A DNA stretch of 64,000 bases, taken from NCBI RefSeq assembly GCF_947242115.1, contig NC_074711.1:6851934-6915933 (forward strand). The letters run 5' to 3'. Position 1 is the first letter of the stretch. Each line of letters begins with the position of its first letter. Below, in pieces: positions 49,801 to 59,215 of the stretch. The stretch is from Biomphalaria glabrata (taxonomy: Eukaryota; Mollusca; Gastropoda; Planorbidae). The notes beneath the pieces were generated by a model. That model saw only the letters and a program-made list of their open reading frames with translations, ran no database searches and was not told the origin of the DNA. The translations under genes were made by a program, and so were the position numbers.

Positions 49801-51645
49801 GTTTAAAAGGTTCAATTGTATCATCAATAACAGGTGAATTGGTAACAGGTTCTTGAGGTTTCAAATGATCCCTTTTGCCTGCCTCCAAAGGTTGTCCCAA
49901 AACAGGTGAATTAACCATCTGCATATGAGGTTTAAAAGGATCAATTGTGTCCTCTTCAATGGTAGGTTTAGGTGAATAGACAATCTGTTCAAAGGGTTTA
50001 AAATTATCTTTCACTTCTTCAATAGCTCGTGACAAAATAGGTGAATTAGCCATCTGCATACTAAGTTTAAAAGGATCAATTGTGTCAACTTCATTTTTTG
50101 GTTTAGATACAACAGGTGAATTAGTAATCTGTTCACTAGGTCTAAAAAGATCATCTTTGTCTACTTCAATAGGCTGTGTCAAAATGGGTGAATTAGCCAC
50201 CTGCGTACGAGGTTTAAAAGGGTCAACTATGTCATCTTCAATAGTAGGTTTAGATAAAACTGGTGAATTGACAATCTGCATTTGAGTTTCAAAAGGATTA
50301 TCAATGTTTTCTTCAATTCCACACTTTTGAACACATAGTTTTAAAGTATCAACTAAATCTTCTTTAATTGCAGGTTTAGGTACAACAGGTGAATTGGCAA
50401 TCTCATTATATGGTTTTAAAGGATCAAACTTTTCTTCTAGTGCTGTCCATTCCTCCAATACTGGTGAATCAGTAGTGTGTGTAGGAAGTTTAAACAACTC
50501 ATCACCATCCTTGTCCTTTTCAAAAGAGGTTTTAGCCAAATCATGTGATTCAGCAACCTGAGCATGTAGATTTGTATATTTTTCTTTATCAATAGTGGTT
50601 TGAACCACACTCTTCAACTCTTCAGTTTCACTGCCCACAAGGAAATGATCCAGCATGGTAGCACTGAGTGATTCAGAAACCAAAGACAAATCGGGAGATA
50701 TTTCTAGTCCATTCAACAAGCAAGCTAACTCATCTATTTCAGATGAAGTCTTTGGCTTAACTGGCAAATTATTTCTTTGTTCAGCTTTTGTGACATTATC
50801 AGATACAGCTTCATGGATCCTAAAAACAAAAGATCAAATGGTAACATTTAATATAAGAATGCCTACAAAGCAAATACTAAAACGCTAATAATTAATATTG
50901 AACTAAAAATATATATATATATGTTATTTAGAAATTTTAAATTATGTTCAATAAAATCTAATACCGGTAGCAATTTAACAATAATAATTAATAAATCAAT
51001 AATATAAAACCTGAGAACTAGCTAATTATAACCAATACATTACCAGTCATTTTCAAAAGATTCTACAGGAAGCTTTCCAACAAGCTCTTGTAAAATAATT
51101 TTGGCATTTTCAAGATTGTCAACATGGTCTTTTTTTGTCACGACACTTGTTCGTTCAATCCACCTTTCTGCTGAATCAAGTTCGCGGATAAACATATAGG
51201 GTGAAGAAACTGGAGTTACTTTCTCAGGGGAAAATTTCTGTTTCTGTTAAATATTAATTTAAGAAAAAAATAAAACAAATTTCATTTTGATAAAAGTAAA
51301 CTACATTTCAAGAGTATGATAAAGGTCAACTATTTCAGTTACACACATTATTCTAATCTTTATTAAACCAATTTGATTAATTAAATGGTATGGCCTTGGT
51401 AATATCAGGTAAAACAAAATAAATATGGACTCCTAATGTGCTAAATCAGGAATCGAGAATATGTGGCTATTGTTGGAAGATAAAATTTGACTTAAAATTA
51501 CTTGCTGACTTGACAATCTTTTAGCATCATTTAGCAGCTTCAATGGTGACGATCGATTTGCGTTACTAGAACTAGAAGAATGGTGCTTGACTTGCACTTC
51601 TGGAGGAGCATTTTCATCATTAACATCCATAGCTGCTGCAGTCAT
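40826..51645 (-). CDS. Tacc: TACC-family coiled-coil protein
   Basis: Coding exons in transcript order: 51645-51502, 51243-51044, 50819-46978, 46618-46566, 46471-46381, 45582-45522, 45336-45162, 44676-44614, 44375-44164, 44019-43976, 43303-43227, 43091-42999, 41875-41769, 41313-41193, 40888-40826. Every junction keeps the frame, giving 1781 aa. The C-terminal part from about 1544 is the TACC coiled coil (LEKSFADLYHRYEKLKETLD; AEDKFEKLSSSSKAEITRLE; ESILERKTQENKELTELCDS). A KFDP motif (1425-1428), typical of the segment before the coil, lies in exon 5. Exon 3 (3,842 bp) encodes a disordered tandem repeat. Family role: TACC proteins with ch-TOG/XMAP215 and clathrin stabilise microtubules at centrosomes and spindles after Aurora A phosphorylation. 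The exon at 45,582 has a pyrimidine-poor acceptor (GTTGAAG) and is the least certain. Confidence 0.92.
43541..43675 (-). mobile_element. SINE fragment, reverse
   Basis: Reverse copy with CAATAGGGCAGATGATGTAA, GCATGTGGCCAGCACAACTG and GGCTGGGTGGACTCAGATCC, as in the full SINE at 29,850-30,075 but lacking the tRNA head. In a TACC intron. Confidence 0.75.
43695..43905 (+). repeat. Dispersed repeat, copy 2
   Basis: GTGTCAGTTTGCCCTCATGG and GGCATAGAGGAATA match the block at 38,235-38,400; later phrases (AACACACAT, AAAGAAAAGTCCATGCCAAA) also align loosely. In a TACC intron. Confidence 0.5.
45665..45745 (+). repeat. Dispersed repeat, CTTTATTGTTCG type
   Basis: Second copy of the block at 12,455-12,545 (AATAATCTTTATTGTTCGTA, then CAATTTGTGCATTACACCAAA), after a (TA)n run. 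In a TACC intron. Confidence 0.7.
48559..49908 (-). repeat. 276-bp coding tandem repeat in TACC exon 3
   Basis: Units begin (plus-strand GTGAATTAGCCATCTGCATC) at 48,559, 48,805, 49,081, 49,357 and 49,633: one 246-bp step, then exact 276-bp steps. 276 bp is 92 codons, each unit made of two related 46-residue halves (DPFKPxMQMxNSPV ... GKRDxLKxxEP). The units from 49,081 are nearly identical. More diverged single halves extend on both sides, to about 48,060 and 50,480. Confidence 0.92.
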
Positions 51646-51764
51646 AGACAATAATAATCATTCTAAGATTGACACAACTTTAAATAAATTTAAGATCACT
51701 AATAATTACTGTACTAAATTAGTGTCACTAGATCTCGTCAAAGAAATTTCTCTTTTATGACCCT
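51646..51764 (-). other. TACC upstream leader region
   Basis: About 120 bp between the TACC start codon and the islet at 51,765. No clear TATA box or initiator was identified. Confidence 0.3.
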
Positions 51765-52150
51765 TTGACCCGGAGAAGGCTTTTTTTTGGCTCTGCAGCG
51801 GCGTCCCTGTCATGAGGCCAACATCAACAAAGAGATCATTTATTCACACCTGTTTTCATGAGACACGACTCCTTGAATCAACAACCCAAGTTATGCTAAG
51901 GCCAGGGGCCGAGCCCATGAGGGAACACTCCTAATATCTGTAATTTACTGATGCTTTTCATGGGGTGACCATGATGGGGAACAGTCCAATGGATGGGATT
52001 GTATTAGAGAACCTTTCTTACATCCTCACCACACACGCAATGTTAGATTGCTGGTAACCTACTGGAGGCTAAGTTGGCTCTTGTTCTTTGCCCGCCTGAC
52101 ACCCCTTTGGGCCGTTTCCACCGAGGCGCCACCCTGAGGTGATTGGAGCT
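51765..52150 (+). repeat. Second GC-rich islet, related to that at 23 kb
   Basis: GC-richer block ending with GGGCCGTTTCCACCGAGGCG and a CCTGAGG box, which aligns with the end of the islet at 22,731-23,210 in the same orientation. It holds a hairpin CATGG-GGTGA-CCATG (51,959-51,973). It sits just upstream of the TACC start, in antisense orientation to TACC. Confidence 0.6.
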
Positions 52151-55060
52151 CATCCTAAATCTACTTATCTACTATGATCTAGATTTATTTAGTTCTGTTC
52201 AAATCTAGAAGTAATAGATCTAAAAGCCTTTTTTTTTTTTTAAATTTTCTTTGATATTTGAATATATAATTAATAATAATAATGTATATAGATCTAGATA
52301 TTTTTAAAAATTTAACAGAAAATCATGATTCTAATTTTCCCGAACTTTACTCAATTATTAATATTAGATTATAAAAAGTAAGACTAGACTTAGACAGTTG
52401 ACTAGATCTGATTTGATCTAAATCTATTTTAAAAGAATTTTATCAGTCTTACTCTTATAATTCTAGAGTAGAGACTAGACATCACTAGACTCTTGATTGA
52501 CTAGAGTCTAGAATCAATAGTCTAGTCTAGATTATATAATAGGAATTACATACTATTAATAGTAGTACAGTAGCAGTACGGCTAACTAGTCACTTTATTT
52601 AACTTTTCTACTTTATAGATCCAAGTCAGTCTGTCAGTGTTTATTAAATGCTTTGTTACAACTTTGCTACACTATTTATATAGTTTACTAATTTTAATAA
52701 AACAGTATTATTAAACAGATCTAGATTGTCTAGAATCTATGTCTAGATAGATATGAACAATAATTTTCAATATAAACCAACAGTCAACACTGTGACTAGT
52801 GTAAATAACTGTAGACTGTAGTCAGTCACACTCACTGAGTCTCTCACTGAGCCAGTGTCGGCAGTGTCTGGTCTGTACTTCACCCAGCTAGATCTACTAC
52901 TTCAGTACTTGTAGATTAGTCAGTCTCAGTTACAAATCAAATGACAATCGTCTGAGTCTATTAGATCTAAAATCTAGATATTATATAGAATTAGTAGAAT
53001 AGAAATAATTATAATAGAAAATTTATAGTAAGTTTTAAAAGACTTTTTATTTAATTCGGACATTACATGAATTCAGACATTCGCTGATTTTGTGGTCATT
53101 AAATAATTATTTTAATATTTATTATAAAACTAGTGCACAGTATAATGTGCTTGTCCATTTTCAAATGATTCTGACCCAATTTCCTTCCATTTAGTTGTTT
53201 TTTTATGTTGTTTTTTCCTATGTTACCAGGATGACTTTACCTCTTCCTAGGGTTAAGACTATATTTTTTGATTGGCTAAGTTTATACTAATGAGTCCGGC
53301 AATATAATTTTGTTTTTGGAGCTGATTGATTCATAAGCCAAGTTGTTTGATTCCATACAAAAAAAAATTAATAGGGTGTCGGAATTAAATTACGATTTTC
53401 TTATCAAAATTTATTTCAGACAGCCAGTTTTGGACATCATTGTTAATGTTCTTGTATTATATTTGTTTGTTTGTTGTTGTTTTTTTTATAGAGAATAAAT
53501 TGGCAAATGTTTGGAGTGAGCTTGGTACATTGAATGAAGTTAAATGCTTAGATCTAGATTTATATCTATAGAGAATATAGAGGATTCAGTTAGGCAAGAA
53601 TGGCTATCCTAACCTGTACTATACTACAAAAGATCATCTGTATTAGAAATTTATTAAATTAATAAACAAAAAACACAAACATTCAACACAAATCTAATCA
53701 TGCAAACATAAAATAAGTCTGAAAGTCGGTATAGATGTCAGTATTCCAGTGACCTAATTTAGGTAGAATAAGTGTGTTCATATTTTTATTTTTTGCATTC
53801 GTATTTATGCATAATTTGAAAACATCTTTTTGATTTTATTTAATATATGTGAGGGGCTATGCCTGGGGATCTTAAAATTTAGTTTTAAAAATGAAATAAT
53901 GTTGATATAGAATTAAAATCTGAGTTTATTGATGCCTAAATATAGAGACTGTCAGAAATAAATAAATTAATTATAAAATGGTGTCCGGAATCAAATAATG
54001 TGGTGGGTCAAATTTGTCTGAATTAAATGAAAACACATGGCTTCTTTGACCTTAAATATAAAAACAAATATAGGTTAGGGGTACAAATATAAGACTAAGT
54101 AGTCATCCTTATTCTCCTTAGATTTAAACTAAAAAGGATTTTGATACTTCATTTGATTGTCTTCATTTTCTTTTCTATATATTATATTTATATAGTATAT
54201 GGAACCATTGTTTAATAATGCGCTGTCAAAGTCAAACTTGGGCACATAAGTATTATAGTATAGGTGTCCGAATAGCATAAAACTACTCTAGAAGTTAGAC
54301 TAGTAGAAGATATGATAATGATATGATAGATACAAAAATACTAAAATTACTAAAAATAGATCTATTCGTCTATTCACACTATTGACATTCACATTGTGAA
54401 TGATTGTGACTGTCAATTGTCAATATAGATCTAATCATTATTCAATTTTCAATTATAGATCTAATTGAATTATTTTATTATTCATTTATAATTTATATTC
54501 AAATTCATTTTTATATTTTTAATTCTATTCAATTATTGAAATTTTAATTTGAATCCACCATTCCAATGAATATTTGAATATTATTATTTTTTTTATATGA
54601 ATATAAATATAATTTAGTATAGTATTTACTAGATTAGATAGAGACTAGATCTAGATTATCATTATAAATCTAGACCTAGAAATTTAAAAAAAAAAATAAT
54701 CTAGACTCTAGTCTAGACTAGATTACTAGAGATAGTCTAGAGTCCAGATTATTTTTTATTCTAGATTTCTAGATCAGTAGATGACTAGATTGTCACTAGT
54801 GACACTAGTGACTAGATGATGATGATCCTCTACTGCCTCTAGATTCCTAGATCTTCTAGATCTATAATAATTATAATAATAGTTTTATACCTCTAGGCCT
54901 GGGTATTCTAGATCTATAGAGTAAATAGATCTTATCAATATCAGTCTAGATCTTTAAGAGTTAGCTAGTTCTAGACCTACGACCTAGTCTATATCTAGAT
55001 TCTAGATTAGATTCTACTTCTTCTCTATTGAGATCTTATAGTCTATATTTTATTTGAATT
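52151..55060. repeat. AGATCT/TCTAGA-rich AT tract
   Basis: Like 19.4-22.7 kb: dense palindromic CTAGATCTAG-type words at 52,150-53,040 and 54,290-55,030, with plainer AT-rich DNA between (53,040-54,290). No coding exon was recognised. Confidence 0.7.
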
Positions 55061-55070
55061 TTCCGCTATT

Positions 55071-55080
55071 GCCGGAAGTA
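55071..55080 (+). promoter_or_regulatory. ETS-type promoter motif
   Basis: GCCGGAAGTA, a consensus ETS/GABP site, isolated in AT-rich sequence about 430 bp before a plausible first coding exon. Motif evidence only. Confidence 0.3.
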
Positions 55081-55503
55081 AAGTCTATTCCAACTAGAGA
55101 ATATCTAAAATCTAGACTAGTACTACGGTTCCAAAAAAGAAAAACATTTACTGAACAGGCCCAAAGATATCAAACAGGAAAACGTTGGTTAAAAAAAAAA
55201 TTCTTTTTGAACTTAGATGATGAATTTGCTATAATGATGTAATGATGAAATGTTTCGTAAGATGAGGTGTCTGGTCACCGTAGATCTAGAACATATTAAA
55301 TAAATTATCGATAATTAAAATGATTACCTTTTAATCTAGAATCTATGCTCTATTTATCATTTATGTTAGTTCCACATCGTCATCAGCTTTGATATTCTTG
55401 GCGTATCAATAGTATGATGGAAAACTAATATTATTCTTGAGTATTGATAGCCAAAACAGCAGACGTCTATGTAACTAACTTTTAGATCTTACACTGCTAT
55501 ATA

Positions 55504-55606
55504 ATGATTGAGTCCGATTTTGAATCACCACTGCCACATAGATCTAATCATAATGATAAACCACCTTCAGTAATTGAAAGATATTTTAAAAAGAGATACA
55601 AGACGG
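55504..55606 (+). CDS. Candidate first coding exon of an unknown gene
   Basis: ATG at 55,504 with an in-frame TAG eight codons upstream; 34 codons, then a donor GTAAGC. The peptide starts MIESDFESPLPHRSNHN and ends with VIERYFKKRYKT, a basic amphipathic end. I do not recognise the protein and found no second exon before the satellite arrays, so the rest may lie beyond large introns or outside the window. The start context, upstream stop, donor and ETS motif support it; no homology does. Confidence 0.3.
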
Positions 55607-55979
55607 GTAAGCAGAGCTGTGTTATTGTCAAAAGAGTTGAGCCTCAACTTGAGGTGAGGTGAATCATGAATACACTGAGTTGAGACAGTTGTGTGAGTTA
55701 CTTACTTATAACAGTCACTAACAGTGACAGTCTGACAGTGTGTACACATTTGTGACATTACACACAGAGACACATACAGATCTACTCTAGTGTGATATAG
55801 TCTGTCATAGTACATACTGATACACTACTCTACAGTATTATACACTAATTATAATACAGAATCATTCTTTGAACTCTAACTATATAGACTTTCACTTAGT
55901 CTTAGTGTCTTAGTCTTTAGACTTTAGATTAGACGCTAGCCTAGGGCCTAGTACTGAGTAGTAGGCATGTAGTAGGTAT

Positions 55980-57120
55980 GTGACAAAATTTTTGAAATTT
56001 TTTTTTTTTTAAATTGGATAATAAATTATTAAAGATCTTGTTCTGAGCTTTCCAATGAGGTATAGAATGTTATTATGGGTCCAATAGATAAAAAAATACA
56101 CACAATTTTGACGCGTTTTCACTTAACATTGAAGCAATGGGAAACCATGGCACAAGATTTTCTGAAAAAATGAACAAAAATGTGTACCATTTCGCTACTT
56201 TTTATCACATTGCTATAATCTATATATCAAAATAAAGCTTAGGGTGTGCTTAATAAATGTATTTATTTTTTTTATACAGTTTATTTATATATATATTTTT
56301 TTTTTAATTTTAACCAACTCAATATGAGGTTCTCATTATTTATTTTTGTAATAAAATGTTCTTATCTTTCTATTTTAACAAAATGTTGATAACAGATAAG
56401 TGAAGCACTTATCCTGAGCTTTCCAATGATATATAGAATATTGCTATATGCCAAACGGTTAATTTTTTACAATTTTTTTTAACGCGTTTTCACTCAACAC
56501 TAAGTGAGGTTTTCTTAAAATTGAACGAAAATGCGTGACACTTTGCTAATCTTTATCACACCACTAAGAACCATATATACTGTTACCAACATAATGAACA
56601 AAATAAATCAAAGTGAATAAAATTATATTCATTTTCATAAAATTTAAATAATTTTTTTTTATATTTCAACATGGCATTATAATATTTTTTTTTATATTAA
56701 ATGTTACTTGTCAAGATCCTTCCAATGATATTTAGATTATTGAAATAAGTCTAACCATTCAGAAATGTAAAAATTCTGATGCAATTAAATTTAGGCCTAA
56801 CAATGAAATCAATGAAGCATACCATCTCACTCATTTTTATAGCACATCTAAAAACAACACCAAGATAAAGATAAAACTTTAGATGTGATAAACAAATTTA
56901 TCTTTAGATTCATGTATATTTAAAAAAAAATAAAAACTTAAAATCATTTTGTATAGAAAAAAAATTAATTACTTACATACATTTTTCTTGGAAATTGATA
57001 ATATGATGTTAATTTTTAAGTATAGCATGGTAAGATGGCAAGGCATAAACGATTGCTGGATTTGTGCCGATAACGTAGATGATGAATGCGATAACATAGA
57101 AATTAAGTTCGACCAACTGA
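55980..57120 (+). repeat. Three diverged copies of a 300-370-bp unit
   Basis: Each unit has GAGCTTTCCAATGATATATAG or a variant (56,046, 56,415, 56,717), then ACGCGTTTTCACTNAACA (in two of three) and a poly-T/poly-A trailer. AT-rich, no ORF. Directly left of the 153-bp satellite. Confidence 0.65.
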
Positions 57121-57126
57121 TGATGA

Positions 57127-57990
57127 AGCCCATGGTGGTTTATTTGTTAATGACATAGGGACTCGACATGCAAATTAGTCAGTACTGAATGACGATAAAA
57201 TGAATGGTGGCTTCTGTGTGTTAGTAGCATAGAAAAGCAGATATCATGCAAGTAAGCAGCATAGAATGATGATGAAGTCAATGGTGGTTTATTTGTTGAT
57301 GCCGTAGTGACTCTGATGACATGCAAATTAGTCAGTACTGAATGACGATAAAATGAATGGTGGCTTCTGTGTGTTAGTAGCATAGAAAAGCAGATATCAT
57401 GCAAGTAAGCAGCATAGAATGATGATGAAGTCAATGGTGGTTTATTTGTTGATGCCGTAGTGACTCTGATGACATGCAAATTAGTCAGTACTGAATGACG
57501 ATAAAATGAATGGTGGCTTCTGTGTGTTAGTAGCATAGAAAAGCAGATATCATGCAAGTAAGCAGCATAGAATGATGATGAAGTCAATGGTGGTTTATTT
57601 GTTGATGCCGTAGTGACTCTGATGACATGCAAATTAGCCAGTACTGAATGACGATAAAATGAATGGTGGCTTCTGTGTGTTAGTAGCATAGAAAAGCAGA
57701 TATCATGCAAGTAAGCAGCATAGAATGATGATGAAGTCAATGGTGGTTTATTTGTTGATGCCGTAGTGACTCTGATGACATGCAAGTTTGTGTGTACTGG
57801 ATGACGATAAAGTAAATGGTGGCTTCTTTTTGTTACAAGCGTAGCAAAGCAGATATCATGCAAGTAAGCAGCACATAATGATGATGAAGTCAATGGTGGC
57901 TTATTTGTTGGTGCAGTAGTGACTCTGATGACATGCAAGTTATTATGTAATGGATGACGATGAAGTAAATGGTGCCGAAGGAACTCTGAT
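57127..57990 (+). repeat. 153-bp satellite array
   Basis: About five and a half head-to-tail units. GATGATGAAG recurs at 57,268, 57,421, 57,574, 57,727 and 57,880, exactly 153 bp apart. The middle units are nearly identical; the rightmost are diverged. Because 153 is divisible by three, an open 282-codon frame runs along the minus strand (57,147-57,995) with a 51-residue period; I treat it as a by-product of the repeat. Confidence 0.9.
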
Positions 57991-59215
57991 GACATGCAAG
58001 TAGTTGAAGGACATCATGAAAGTATAAGGCACATGTGGGAATTTATGAAGGGTTAAATGTGTAATTTAATGAAGGGTTAATGATAAATGGATTGGAAAAA
58101 AAGTGTTGTTTTTTTATGATAGTTAAATGTTTGAGAGATAAAAGGTTAATAGGAAATATGATGATTTGTGTTTGAAAAAACTTAATATTGAATGGTACAC
58201 ATGAATATAAAAAGGAAAGTTTGCATATCTTTACAGTCACAAACTTGAAGTGAAGACAACTTTATAAAACTAATAATATTATTATTTATAAAAATTATTA
58301 AATATTTTAATTTTAAGTTATGGCTTTACATTACACATTATTTAAATTAATTGTTTATGAACCATCAATACAATTTTAAAATGGAACAGTATATAAAAAG
58401 TGATGATGTACCACGTATAGTAAAAATAGCTAAGAAAAATAGTTAATTGGCTTTATTAAATTTGATAATTATTTAATTAGATGATATAAAACAAAATAGT
58501 GTGTTAGAAAAAAAAGCGCAATAAAAAAAAATGTGAAGTACAAGTAGACAACAACTGGTGTTATTTCAGATCTACTGGGAGGACTAGAGAAACACTTATA
58601 AGGTAGCATTATTAATTTTAAACTTTGCAGTATTACATATGATGCAATGGGAAAACAAATTTAAACAATATGTAGGTTTTATAATTTTAAAAATTATAGT
58701 TGCATGAAGAAAATGAATAATAATCAAATTATCAAAAAAAATCCCAACACAAATGTTTTGTTACAAATTTACAGAAATAGGGGATTTACTTTTCTGTTGA
58801 AAACAACAACAAAAAAAAAATAAAATATTTAATGATCATTCTTCATAATTGGATAGTTTTATTTACATATTTTTTTTTATTAAGGTACTATTTTATTTTA
58901 AATATTTCAAAGCTTAAAAAAAATAGTATAAAAGGATTAAGACTATGTTTACCTCTAGTTAATTTTATAATAGTATAGAATATGTTTAAAATTAATGACA
59001 TAAACTTTACAGTTTGAAAATTTTATAAAAGTATTTATTTTAGTGAAATGTATTAGTCACTGATGATTAGCTAACAGATTTATTAGTGTGTTATATTATT
59101 ATGTGCATTGTTTTACCACCCAATTATAAAGAATCCCTGTTAGTCAGACAGAAGTGAAACTGGAACATTTTTGTCAATGGGTAGGGAAAAATCCTTGATG
59201 TTAACAAATACTATT
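57991..59215. other. AT-rich spacer, no gene seen
   Basis: Very AT-rich with homopolymer runs. Contains an AATAAA on the minus strand at 59,034-59,039 that could serve the neighbouring minus-strand gene. Confidence 0.45.

Noticed and set aside
55054-55242. 62-codon ORF after the ETS motif
   Set aside because: Starts at TTG, has no upstream acceptor and no recognisable features; an exon reading remains possible but unsupported.
57147-57995. 282-codon minus-strand ORF
   Set aside because: It is the 153-bp satellite read in frame; the period is a multiple of three, and the peptide shows no known domain.
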